Of a stretch of 64,000 nt of DNA, positions 1-11,300 are shown piece after piece (position 1 is the stretch's first letter; each line of letters opens with the position of its first letter). Both the position numbers and the translations under genes were made by a program. This DNA comes from Trochalopteron elliotii (Eukaryota > Chordata > Aves > Passeriformes > Leiothrichidae): the NCBI GenBank assembly GCA_024734555.1, contig JANPWX010000108.1:289756-353755 (forward strand), written 5' to 3'. A model generated the notes under the pieces. The model made no database searches. It was not told the DNA's origin and worked only from the letters and a program-made list of their open reading frames with translations.

Positions 1-2150
1 TGTGCTTCTTTCTAAGAGGGAATATTTTGAAGTTTAGCTGAACAAGAAGTGTTACTGCAAGCCTGAGATAAAGCAATACATAGGTTGTTCCTTCTTCAGA
101 AAAACCCATAAACAAAGCAAGTTCAGAAAACCATATCCTTTTATCCCTTTTGATTACTTTATCTATTCTCATTGTTTTCTATGAATAGAAAATTGCAGCA
201 CACTCAATTGTCCAGTTTTTTAGAACAACAGACTATCTAACTGTTGGACCCTGTGTGCTTTACAGACAGGAAAAAAATATAGCCACTGCTGATGTGTTTG
301 TAGTTTCAAAGATATATCAGCACAGGTTTAGAAAACAGGGATCCTATTCTGCAGTTTTGAACTTGTGCATTTTTGAAGGCAGCATCCACCCCAATGGTCT
401 GTCCTCTAAAACAGGTTGTGATAACACATAAACTTTACATGAGCAGTACTCTATAATTATAACTTGTAGGATTACAAAGGAATAGTAGTGAGATGAAAGG
501 TCCAGTAGAAATTTTATATAGTCTTGAAACCTACTCTTAACCAATATATATATAAACTTGGGAGTACTTCTTGTAGTAATCAATCTGTTGTATGAACACC
601 TGGGTTGCTCTATTTACGTTTTACCTCTGCACAATATGTTCACAAAATCAGTCTGGGAGATAAATAGGATGTCACTTAAATTCTGGTGCTTATTTTGCAC
701 ACACACAAGGGAGAAGAATTCAGTTTGGAAGTCACATGCTAACTTCTCTCTCTGAAACACACTGGGTTTTATCCCCAAATGGGTTGCAGAAACATGTCTG
801 TTTTTCACCTGGCAGGTGAGGGCATGATGGTGCAGACTGGCCCAGTCACATTGTACCTTCTCCTCTGCCAGAATAAAAGCCCAGCCCACTGACCTGGCTT
901 TGAAGAGCAGTATCACTGAGAAATCTCAAACATAAATCACCATGGTACCAACCCAAGGTTTATGTTTTCCAACTGGAATAATACTTTAACCACTCTCTGT
1001 GGATTAAATGGGGCTCAGGATAATTGCTTCCTTTCCTCACAGAGGTGTTGTGAGAATTAATTAGTTAAAGTTTGTATGGTTCTTCCAAGACACAAAGTGC
1101 TATGCATGTGCTAATTAATTCAATTATTATTACCTGTATGTCATTTGCACTGCCAGGAAATCCATAAATGACTAATTCAGCCCAACAGTTTGGTTTTATA
1201 TGCTTCATTCTAGTCCATGGATTAGAAACACCTCTCAATAAAAAGAAAAACAAAACCAAAAACCAATAACAAATAGTAGAAGAAATAAAGGTGTGTATTA
1301 TGTAGTGAAAGAGATTTGCCACCCAAGAGTACCATTTTTATCTTGTAAACATTAACAAAATACTTCTGTAGTTAAATGTTAATTCTCAAAACAACCATGA
1401 AAACCATTTTGTGACATAATGTGTTCTGGACACCAGATGTTCAATTATGGGGAAAACTTAAAGGTGGCCTTTGGATAGGAGGCAGGGTCCCACCAGCTAA
1501 GAATGTGTCTATAATCATCTCCTGGATTTGGATATAATTAAGAAGTTGGCAGACAATATCTCTGTTAGAATGTGTTTCCAGTAGTATCATTCATAAGGAT
1601 TGAGGCTAAAGCCACTTTATGTGATGACCTTACATACATAGGAGAGCAAGAGTTCTCTGAATGTATGTCCCAGGGTAGCAGTTCTGTGCTGCAGGAAAAA
1701 TAATATATTAAAAGAAAAAGAGCTTTCATGCAAACTATGACACATGAACACTTATTTCCTAGAGATGTGTTTTATCTCAAAGTCACTCATGTGTCTTTTT
1801 AACAAGCAAAGACTAAAGCAATATAATATATATATTAAGTAAGGAACAAAAAGAAACACCCAATATAAAACACTCCTAAAAGCATGTCTGCCAAATGAAA
1901 TTCTTTTAATAGCTGGTGGTGCCTATAATATCCTCTTGTATGAAATTTTCATAATCAGTAGGAAATGCAGCTTATTCCTCTCTCCACCCTCTCTGGGCTT
2001 CCCAGCATCTTACTGATTCCTCTTGCCTAGTCTCATCATCTCTATGCAACCCTTCAATATTTCTATTTTATCCTCTTCCTGTCTTTATTCATCCTGCTTT
2101 TCCTTTTCTTCTCCGTATTGCCTTTTTTATACAATTTTCTGCTATTCATT
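1..2150. other. AT-rich unique sequence, no gene seen
   Basis: I see no gene or recognisable repeat here. The open frames are short and have the K, N, F, S-rich composition expected from chance translation of AT-rich DNA. From about 1975 to 2150 the plus strand becomes strongly pyrimidine-rich and leads into the (CCCTT)n microsatellite. If the minus-strand terminal exon proposed at 2612-2392 is real, its 3' end would fall near 2150 and the rest of this stretch would be intergenic. Confidence 0.5.
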
Positions 2151-2151
2151 A

Positions 2152-2157
2152 TTTATT
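2152..2157 (-). terminator. Possible polyadenylation signal AATAAA
   Basis: The plus strand reads TTTATT, which is AATAAA on the minus strand. It lies about 240 bases downstream of the stop codon of the exon-like segment ending at 2392, a normal distance for a short 3' UTR. AATAAA is common by chance in AT-rich DNA, so it only supports the exon proposal weakly. Confidence 0.25.
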
Positions 2158-2221
2158 GAGACTGCATTGTAGCTTTTTTCCTTGTTTTTTGTATTATTTT
2201 CCCTGAACTGAATCTGATTTT

Positions 2222-2325
2222 TTTTCTTTCTCCTGTCCCTTCCTTTCCCTTTTCCCTTTTTGCTTTCCCTTCCCTTCCCTTCCCTTCCCTTCCCTTCCCT
2301 TCCCTTCCCTTCCCTTCCCTTCCCT
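2222..2325. repeat. (CCCTT)n / (GGGAA)n pentanucleotide microsatellite
   Basis: The plus strand shows degenerate TTTCCC-type units followed, from about 2263, by about 12 near-perfect CCCTT units. The minus strand is a pure purine tract. The Gly-Arg-Glu-Gly-Lys-type open frame on the minus strand is only a translation of this repeat and is not a gene. Confidence 0.95.
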
Positions 2326-2391
2326 CATAAATGACTCTCGTGCAATAATACTGTATTTCATGGAATATTAATATCACTGTAAGTTATGTTC

Positions 2392-2612
2392 TTATGTGTT
2401 GAAAGCACTCAGAGTTGTGGGAGGATGAATGTTTCCATAGTCATAAACCCCCTGGAACTGGGAATATAATTTATCTCCCAGCTCTGTACCAAAGATATCT
2501 CTGACTTCAGTCAGCATAACCATATGCTTAAAGGCGATGTACATGTTATGCTGGTCTGCTGATAAGCCACCTCTGTCTAACATTTTAGATCCCTGGTATG
2601 TTTGGGTGATTA
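2392..2612 (-). CDS. Possible terminal coding exon, unrecognised protein
   Basis: I do not recognise the product. On the minus strand a pyrimidine-containing acceptor (ATCTTTCATTGTACAG) at 2630-2613 is followed by an open frame of about 73 codons ending in a stop at 2394-2392. The composition (many Gly, Asp, Thr, Glu; few Lys, Asn, Ser) differs from the chance frames elsewhere in the window, and local GC is higher. It includes the stretches LDRGGLSAD, TEVRDIFGTELGD and YDYGNIHPP. The exon would start with two bases of a split codon, which fits the donor phase of the segment at 3148-3070. An AATAAA follows at 2157-2152. It could instead be a pseudogene, old transposon coding sequence or a chance frame. 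Confidence 0.3.
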
Positions 2613-3069
2613 CTGTACAATGAAAGATAACTCAAATAGCAAGAAATTCTTTTTTGTTGTGAAGATTTCTTTTCAAGTAGTCCATATGAACCTGTTATTA
2701 TACAAACTGGTCACTGGTCATCCTCAAAGATATGATCTTCATTTCCTGACTTGTGCTAGCATCCACACTATTATTCAACTCCAATTCATGAATAGCCCTC
2801 ATGAAAAGGAGGAAGAAAGATTAAAAAGGAACAGGTGACTTCTGTGGGCACTGTGAGTAAAAGTGATTTACTACCAGTCATTCAATGCTAAGATGCTTCA
2901 TCATCTGGAAAGTGACACGGTGCAGTGATCATGGTGGAAATTCATCACATAGAGGTGGCTGCTGGCATCTGTACTGTAGGGAGAAAATAGCTGTGGAAGC
3001 TCTGGAACTGGCTGTGTTGACTCTGTAGGTGGTGTGTGGTTGCAATCTGACTTTTCAGTTGGTTCTTAC

Positions 3070-3148
3070 AGTGTGTGGAACATTTTCTGACATACTGATC
3101 AAACATCCTTTCTGCTTTCCCTGTTTTTGTTTTTTTTGTTCCACAGAG
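3070..3148 (-). CDS. Possible internal coding exon upstream of 2612-2392
   Basis: On the minus strand a good acceptor (TTTCTCTTTCCAG) ends at 3149. A 79-base open segment follows and ends at a donor reading CT|GTAAGA, with GT at 3069-3068. It encodes about 26 residues, including GKAERMFDQYVRK. The donor falls after the first base of a codon, and the next proposed exon starts with the other two bases (T plus TA, giving Leu), so the join is in frame over a 457-base GT-AG intron. The product is unrecognised. The frame also stays open past the donor to a stop near 2945, so this could be an unspliced chance frame. Confidence 0.25.
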
Positions 3149-3194
3149 CTGGAAAGAGAAATCATATGATGTGCATCCTTTTTCATCATGAAAG

Positions 3195-3290
3195 GTGTGC
3201 ATGTGTGTGTGTATGTGTATATAATGTATATATATTATTTATATTATATGTATTTTAAATATTGATATATTTCTATATACATGTATAAAT
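3195..3290. repeat. (TG)n then (AT)n simple repeat
   Basis: A short interrupted TG run at about 3195-3220 passes into imperfect AT-rich alternation (TATA, ATTT) up to about 3290. It is alternating purine-pyrimidine DNA with no coding content. Confidence 0.8.
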
Positions 3291-4195
3291 TTGGCTGTCA
3301 GAATGCAAGATCAGAATCTACCTTAATATTCAGGTATTATTCACGGTACAATGGAGTAATTTTTTATTGTAGTCACTCTTATACATACTCAGTAATTTTT
3401 CTCTCTCACCTTTCTGCTTAGCTTAGGACTTTACAATAAATCCTTTTGAATTTTGCCAAAATGTGAGAAAAATATGATGAAGTAGCTTATTTAAAAATGA
3501 GAAAAAAAAGTGACCTCAGACTCGCTGCAAGTCAGTATACGATTCAGTAAAAACAAAACAAATTATTTTTCTAGCATCCAAGTACCCCAGAAGATTTCTA
3601 AGGAAATAGTTGTTCACATGAGAATCATTTTCAGCAATTTTTTTTTACAATGTCATGCCCTCAGTTAATGAGATTTCTGCAAATGATCTTTGGTTTTAGT
3701 TTATCAACTGGTGAGTTGCAGTGTTCGTATTTTTTTTCAGTCTAAATCCAGGATGCTTATACTAAAAGGAGAGAATTTTGTTTGTATGAATTCACAGTTC
3801 TTTCTCTTGTATAGAAACATCTTTTCTTCATATATCAGCAATTTAAGCCATATTAAAGCACCTATGAATGTAAAAAAACGAACTCTTTGTGTTCAGTTCC
3901 ATATCTTTGTGTATGGTTCTAAGCCTGAGTAGAAAAATATCCATCACATTTCCCACCTTGTGAAGTAAATCTGAAATATCCTATAATCAAATGGAGACTT
4001 CAGGGGAAAAAATGTGAATACTTTGAAAAAAAAATAATAGTGGTACAAAAGTTGATTAGCAGCAGTCACATCCCCAGAAGTCCTGCTCTCTACAATGCCA
4101 GATTAAGCACATTCAAGACATATGGAAATAAATTCTACATTTAGCAAACGAAGGACTACCTGAGTAAAGGAATAGTTGTGCAAGATCCATGCATC

Positions 4196-4420
4196 TTATA
4201 GAACCATAGAGAGTTTTGAGTTGGAAACAACTTCAAGATCACCTAGTTCCAGCCCACCTGCCATGGGCAGGGATGCCATTCACTAGATAAGGTTTTTCAG
4301 TATCCCATTCAACCTGGTCTTGAATATTTCCTGGAATGGGACATACACAATATCTCCAGGCAGCCTGTTTCAAAAGAAACTTCTCTGGGCAACCTGTTCT
4401 CAAAGGGGACTTCTTTTGCT
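4196..4420 (-). mobile_element. CR1 LINE 3' fragment (old copy)
   Basis: On the plus strand the order is that of an inverted avian CR1 3' end: the degenerate tail (ATAGAACCATAGAG), then GAGTTGGAAACAACTTCAAG, then text matching the usual 'ATC..CTAGTTCCAGCCC' and 'CCATGGGCAGGGATGCC' blocks, then 'CAACCTGGTCTTGAATATTTCC' in degraded form. The element therefore points to the minus strand and is truncated at its 5' end. Similarity fades after about 4360. CR1 copies are usually 5' truncated because reverse transcription stops early. Only the 3' coding and tail region is left. Confidence 0.8.
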
Positions 4421-6600
4421 GCAAAAACTGACTGGGTTCCTGTGGGAATTCAAATACCTTTCTAGTGCTTGCATTTTATGGTTTTGTTACCTTTCTTAAA
4501 ACAGATAGATTTGGATTATTTTTCAAAGAACAGACTTGATAGCATCTTCCCAGGGGAACTGAACAGCAATGAATTATATTTGTAAGTGGCAACTGAGCAG
4601 TGGCCAACAAATAACAAAAAAGGAGAAAGAGAGAGAGACATAAAAACAAAGGAAAAAGGGCAAATCTAAAGAAAATGCTTGAAAATGCCAAAGCCAGACC
4701 TTTCACAGAAATGAACACGTGATACACAAAGAATGACAACACATAATGGAAAGTCTTCTCGAACTGGAGTGTATTATCTCTCTTCTCATAACTACTTCTG
4801 CAAAAATCTACTTTCAGGTTCAACTCTTTCCTTAAGGTAGAATAAACTGAAAGCTATTTTAGAGAATAATAATAATCATTAAAAAGATTCAGAATAGAAT
4901 AGGAATTTTAGTAAAACACAAAATAAAAAATTACTAAGTAACCCTGATTACTGTAGCTTTTATCCTCACTTTTGAGTTTTGGAGAAGTTCTGCCTAAATT
5001 AAAACATGGGTAAGGAAATCAGGATTTACTGTAGAATGAATGCATACAAAAGGCTTTTTTTTTCAAGTGAATGCAGACAATTAGAACCTCAGCTGTGGGA
5101 AAAAAAGTAATGGTAATTTTGAGGTGTTATACATCACATTTCTTTTATGAGGGATCAAGTACATTGTCTTGATCATTGCCTTTAAAACCTTCTTTGAAAA
5201 ACACAGGCTAGAATGTTGAGGACATATGTATTGTTTTTTCACTGCAAATTCAAAGTGAATATGTTGTTGAAAAACAGAAAAGAACACATTTCAACCTGTG
5301 AAGATTTTTCTGGTTTACATTTTATGGCAAAATTACATTTCTCTACTTTCTTAGTAGAAATTATGAAATATTTAGGAGGCTAATTCCAACTGTTCTCTAC
5401 TTCTGAAAAAGAGGGAAGTAATTTGAAAAAACACTGCAATTATTTCATAGAGAATTATTTCAAGTGAAGTCAATCCTTTAGATTTTGCATCAGTGGGTTA
5501 TTATTTATTGCCCTTGGAATTCACATTGTTTCACAGAGCCTTCTGTTATCATTGTTTTCCAGTAAATATAGATAGGAAATTTCTTCTGAGTTAAAGGCAA
5601 TTTAAAAACAACCATTAAATGTTTTTAAGCTAGATACAGATTCTTTCTCCTAGATGTTGTTTGCTCCAAGAAGGACTTTTCCACATATTAAATCACTTAT
5701 GAATATCCAATATGTCATGCAAAGATACCACAAGACAGTCAGGAGATCTGAAGGTTTACACATATTGATCTACACAGAGGCTTAGAGAACCTTGAGTCAA
5801 AGGTAAATATGTTCCATTGAGCAAATACAGGTGGAATCTTGGCCTCATGGACACTGGTAGAATTTTTTTTATTGCCTTCAATAGAAATGAATGCTCCAGC
5901 ATCATTATTTCGGCTTTGGTAGATTATTGATCCATACATTATCACAGACACATAGTTCTAAGAAGTGCTATGCCCAGAGGGATGATACTGCTTCACATCA
6001 CCACACATTTCTGGTATTCTTTTCTGTTTAATGTTCAGACATGTGATGATCTGGACTGAGCATAAAGATTCACAAAATGAAGTTAATATTGTTAATTGAA
6101 TTGGGCACTCCCCAGAGATACAGGAGTGTGTTGTTGGGGGCTATTTTGACTCTATAATGGCTGAGACCGACTTTGAGTGCCTCAAAACCTTTTTCAGTTT
6201 CTTTTTCGTTCACTGAAAAGAGCTTCAGTGAATGCGTTGGATGCTTTTACACGTATAACTGGTATTTGAGTTGCTGCGCTTCCTTAAACTTGGTCTTTGA
6301 ATATTCAAATTCTACAGCACCTTGCAGGATATTATTCAAACACACAGGCCAAGGATAGACACTGGCATGTGCTGCAGCAAAAACAAGTCACAGTTTTCAT
6401 TTCACCTCCCTTAAAAAATCAGAAAAAAACTGACCCATCATGCTCCTTCTCTTCCATGCTTCCATGCTACTGAAGGATTTTGAGGAATATTTAGGTTTGC
6501 ACTTAAAAAAAAATTATATTTCAGTCTGAGAGAAGAACATCTCTCTAACAATTCACATACCCTCCAAGCTCAATAGAATAATTGATCTTAATAACAACTA
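4420..6600. other. AT-rich unique sequence
   Basis: I see no recognised gene or transposon. A purine-rich stretch at about 4615-4665 makes a hydrophobic minus-strand frame of 115 codons (4823-4476) that looks like a translation artefact. A minus-strand segment at 5957-5791 has an exon-like look and is discussed as a finding. Confidence 0.4.
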
Positions 6601-6845
6601 TTTTATATTATTATATATTTATATATTTATATATTTATATATTTATATATTTATATATTTATATATAAATATATAAATATATAAATATATAAATATATTT
6701 TATATAAATATATTTATATATTATATAAAATTATTTAAATAAGTCTATGATATATTATTGTATATTATATAATATATTATATATTATGTATCCATTATAT
6801 ATATGTTCTACATGATTATATATTTTATATTAATATGCATATGAT
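6600..6845. repeat. AT-rich satellite-like tract with 8-bp units
   Basis: Almost pure A and T. The left part is tandem TTTATATA with a period of 8 and the right part is its inverted form AAATATAT. Beyond about 6700 the pattern becomes irregular ATAT and TATTA sequence. It contains the perfect palindrome listed separately. Confidence 0.95.
6629..6698. repeat. Perfect 70-bp A/T palindrome (35-bp arms)
   Basis: The axis lies between 6663 and 6664 in the self-complementary core TTTATATATAAA (6658-6669). Bases pair outward without mismatch to 6629 and 6698; the next pair, 6628 and 6699, is T against T. There is no spacer, so the DNA could form a cruciform. Such loci expand and contract easily and are often misassembled. 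Confidence 0.9.
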
Positions 6846-7759
6846 GATAATAATTTTTTTATTTAAGGGATATATTTTGACTGGATTATGGTTCATAGAT
6901 TGGATTTTAGTTTAACTGCTATGCACCATATTGCATATATGTGCAAAAATTCGATCAAATAAACTTATCTTTAATCTCATTATTTTTTTCCTAAATAGCT
7001 AATGATGTCCTACATCCATTACAAAATTAAGACAGAAAAATTGTATAGCATTTAGAGTTGATGGATTTTGCTACAGTTTTGCCCCTGAAATCCAGTCACA
7101 TAGCTGATGAAAATTAAAATATTTTTTGTTCTTTTTACTATTTTATTTGAACAGGAATCAGTCATACCACTCACAATTTCCTGTACTTTTAAAAAGTCTC
7201 CCATGATTTTTAAAGGTTGAGGAAGGAATTTGTGTTTCAGTCGCTGAGTAGTTTTTTCTCCTTGAGGAAGTTCCTTTGTTTAATAGTTTTCCTTATGTCA
7301 CACTTCTGCAAATTAATATAGTGTATCCCTTCCTCGCTTTAACATCTCTCTTCCTCACTGAAGTCACATTCTTTAACTGAATCACTTCTACTGCATACAA
7401 GTTCATGATCTGCTTGTTGTTTCACTCTAGATTCCCTGGTTTGTCTCCTCTGAACTTTCTGAACTAGCCCGAGAAAAACCTAGTGGAATAACATAGAACG
7501 CCATGTAGGTGTAGTGTGCGTGCAATATGATAGCAGCTGTTTTGAAGGACATGTGATATGTTTTCATGCCTTATCATCTGATATATTTACATTCCTTAGT
7601 CTCCTGGGGGTTTGATCACTCCAAGTGAGAAGTACAGTAATGGAAAGAATATGGAAAATTATGAAATAGATAATAATTGGAGATGCTGGATGCAGGAGAA
7701 TAAGTTCATGTGAAGTGACAGAGTAGCAAGAAAGGTACACAATAAACTCACTACCATGG

Positions 7760-8371
7760 ACTTTGGAAGAGCAGATTTGTGTGCTTTCAGTCCAGAAAGC
7801 CAACCATATCCTGGCTGCATCAATATCAGCATGGCCAGCAGGGCAAGGTTGGTGATTATGCCCCCCTACTCCGCTCTGGTGAGACCCCAGCTGGAGTGCT
7901 GTGCCCAGCTCTGGGGCCCTCAAGGTAAGACCTGTTGAAGTGAGCACAGAGGAGGCCATGAAGATGATCAGAGGGCTGGAACACTTCTCCTATGAGGGCA
8001 GGCTGAGGAGTTGGAGTTATTCAGCCTGGAGATGAGAAGGCTCCAAGGAGATCTTCTAGCAACTTCCAGTACCTGAAGGAGCCTACAAGAAAGCTGGAGA
8101 GGGACAATTCATAAGGGCAGGGGAATGGCTTTAAACTGAAAGAGGATAGGTTTAGATTATATATAAGTTAGAAAGTCATTACTGTGAGGGTGGTCAGGCA
8201 CAAGAACAGGTTGTCCAGCGAGTTGTGAATGCCTCATCCCTGGAAGTGTTCAGGGCCAGGCTGGATGGAGTTCCAAGCATTTTGGTCAAGTGGCCAGTGT
8301 CCTTGCCCATGCCATGAGGGTTAGAACTAGATGATGCATAATTGGATTTTGGTTATTCTGTGATTCTATGA
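7760..8371 (+). mobile_element. CR1 LINE 3' end with RT C-terminal remnant
   Basis: The sequence follows the avian CR1 ORF2 C-terminus and tail in order. A short open frame at the start reads [20 protein letters not shown], the recognisable CR1 'YSALVRPHLEYC' region after the reverse-transcriptase domain. Then come the blocks for 'GLE.LSYE', 'GFKLKEDRFRL' and 'VFRARLDGVPS', and the copy ends in the tail ATTCTGTGATTCTATGA at 8355-8371. Many substitutions, small deletions and stops make it non-functional. It is truncated at the 5' end, at about 7755-7785. An antisense open frame at 7959-7564 partly overlaps it. Confidence 0.92.
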
Positions 8372-11300
8372 CCTTCTATTAAGTTGAAAGTTTTTTGTTT
8401 GTTTTGGTTTTTAATTGGTAATAAGTGATTTATGGAAGGAAGTTTGCTATCCTTTTCAAGCTATGTCACAAAGTTCTTGCGATAACTCACGGTATTTCAG
8501 GCTTCATCACAGTGTTACAGGAATGGAAGAAGTAAACCTCAGGCTGTATTTACTTTTTTTGTTTCATGCAGGTTTCCTCTATAGCTTAGACTTCGACAGA
8601 GCTGCTTATTTGTGCCTCAGCAGCCTTCACAGGTATTCATAAGCTTCACAGGAAAAGTAGTTATCATTCTTTCTCCCAAACAAAGAATATCTGAAGAAAC
8701 TGAAACAGTATATTTCTATATGAATGGTGTATCCTACTTAAAAATGTGTTATATTTTCCATAGTTTGCTTAGGGTTTTTGTTTTTTAATTCTGCTAGAAT
8801 TCATTTTTACTTCTCTTTTATGTATCTGATGGTTTCACATATACAAATTTTGTGTCATTATTCACAGCCTGAGGCTTTTAGTTCTGTCTGCTGTTCTCTC
8901 ATGCTGTTCTCTCTTTTGCTGCAGTTTTCTGAATTTTATGATTGATTGCAACCATAACAACATTATAAATGTCTAGCACCTTACCCCTGAATTTTTAAAC
9001 CCTTCAAATTTTTAAAAATGTTATTGTTTATAATCAGGAGAACATTGTCTTTTGACATCATTTAGTCTTTATTGTCTCCAATAAAGACTTGCCTTAACCC
9101 ACTGAATTCCTAAAATGAAAGACTGCTTGGAGTAATTCCTTTTCTTTCTTCTTCTTTTATGGAATACTACTAATTAAAGAAATTTAAAAGGTAAGTGATA
9201 AGTTCAAGTAATAAATAAGTTCAAATTAAAAAAAAAAATCTCATGGGGGAAAAAGTAATGTTTAGAGATGTTTCCATAAAACAAGAACACATGAATCATG
9301 CTTTGTTCTCTTTTGAACAGGCTCTAACCAAAGGGAAGATGTAAAATAAAAAAACACTGTAATATTTTCTTATTCTTACAAAATCCTTGTGTACCTGGAC
9401 TATCTTTCCCCAGGGATGGTAGGGAACAGTTCCCTTCCTAGTGTGTGAAGGAAAAAAGACAATAACTGTGATGAAGCTCATTTGCATCTCCCACTGAAAA
9501 ACACGCAAGAACCAGGACATCAGATGGGTTCTTGCAGTGCCTAAGAGACAGTATGGCAGGAGCAGCTGTGTTTGCCACAGGAGCTCCTGCACAATGCCAG
9601 ACAATCTACTGCAGATTTCTAACAGTGAATAAAACAAGCAGGTATTTAGCCAGCTACTACTGCTTGCCATAACTTTCTGCCATACTGATAGGTCTGCTGG
9701 CCAATGAGCCATTGTTTTTACCACATTTTTAATAAACACTTGCTTCTTGTTGTCTCCATAGATCATACTCTTTAGACATGAAGACCTCCCTGCAAGTCAC
9801 ATATCTCTGTGCTCCCCACAGTACAAGGGGTTGTGCCTTAGGCCTTGGAAAATGCAGCATCTCCATTTCAACAGTGCCAGCAGTATTGTATTCCCACAGA
9901 GGAACAGTGAGAGTGACTTTTGCAGAGATGAGGTTCATTGTCTGTCTTTAGCCCACTCAAGAAACCTCTGAAACATGGGCCCCGAGCTTGGCTGTTTGCA
10001 TATTGGCATATTGTTGCTGTGTTACTGTATTTCTGTTGCTGCAGTAAAATGGATTATATTTCTTTTTTGAGAAGTGGCAGAAGTCACTTCCCCTCTAACC
10101 TCCCCCTCTCTGTTTCCAACAGATGGAACAGCAGTCCTCCTGCTCTCGGTAGGAGATATGGGAATTAGGAGAAGTCATCTAGCTGGTCATCAGGGAATGT
10201 GCTGCTGATACTTGAACTAGAGCATCAATAATTTTGCTGTACTGTTTGCAACTAGCAATCCTTTTGCCAGGGGCTGTTTTTCTGTTTGTTGCTGAAATTT
10301 TAAATTCCTTACATCCGCTCAGTTTTGTTTAGCAGCAGTAGAAGCTTTCACAAGTTCCTGAGAAGCCTGTCAGTTCCTTGCAGATCTGATAAACTTTTCA
10401 TTGGTGTCTTGGAGATTTCACCTTCACTGGTGCATGGGCATGTTCTAGAGGATGAAATAATGAACAATCTCATGATCAAAAATACTACATGATGTTTACA
10501 ATTTTTAGTACTCAAATAGAATTTGGAAGGAAAGGACAGTATTTGCACTTGGCACCTGCAGGTAATCTAATGCTTTGAACCTGTGAACACACAAAACAGG
10601 TGTTATTCCATTGGATTTCCTTGCTGGTTGGATTAATTCTGTTTGTGACAGGCAGGTTTTCAGTTGTGCATATTATAGAGCCATGACAAAAATTAAGTAA
10701 TTTTGATGGGTTAATTTTTTCTCTGCTTTAGGTTTGTGACTTCCAAGCAATTCTGAACATGATGTATTGTTACAGCCATGTCAGTGGAAGTTAAAAGAAT
10801 TTAATGCCCTCATTTGTTCTCAAAGAATTCAGATTTATGTGATGTGAGACCTGTAATGATGCTGTGCATTAAAACGAAAGTGTGAGGAGATTCCTTAGGA
10901 TGCAATTCCTTTACAGCTCACTACCTCTCATTGATTTGAAAGGCTGCTTCACACATTATAAATGGATTTCGGCCATAGCAACATTGCATTCTCTACTACT
11001 AAAAGCTGGATTGCCTATGCAGTGGCAGCTTTGTGACTTGCCAGAATGACTGACCTTGGATGCGAATCCATATGTCAACTTATTACAAGATGATGACATG
11101 CATACTGAAATAGCAGAAGCTGAGTTTCTTGTCAAGAATTCCCTTGACTGATAAAAGACAGAGAGATGGACCCAACTGTTCTTGATGATCTGTCCCCAGA
11201 GGAACAGTAAAAGACAGATAGGGCTGACTGACCCCCGAGGGGAAGGAGATCAGGGGTATTTTGTGTGCGTACCCTTTTAGCCATCATTCATTTACAATTC

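Noticed and set aside
2153..2377. Gly-Arg-Glu-Lys repeat protein on the minus strand
   Set aside because: Translation of the (GGGAA)n microsatellite.
4476..4823. 115-codon hydrophobic minus-strand frame
   Set aside because: It comes from a purine-rich plus-strand tract read as Phe/Leu/Ser on the other strand. No start context or family resemblance.
7564..7959. 131-codon minus-strand frame
   Set aside because: Its N-terminal part is the antisense of the CR1 element. Only the part to the left of about 7690 is considered, as a weak exon idea.
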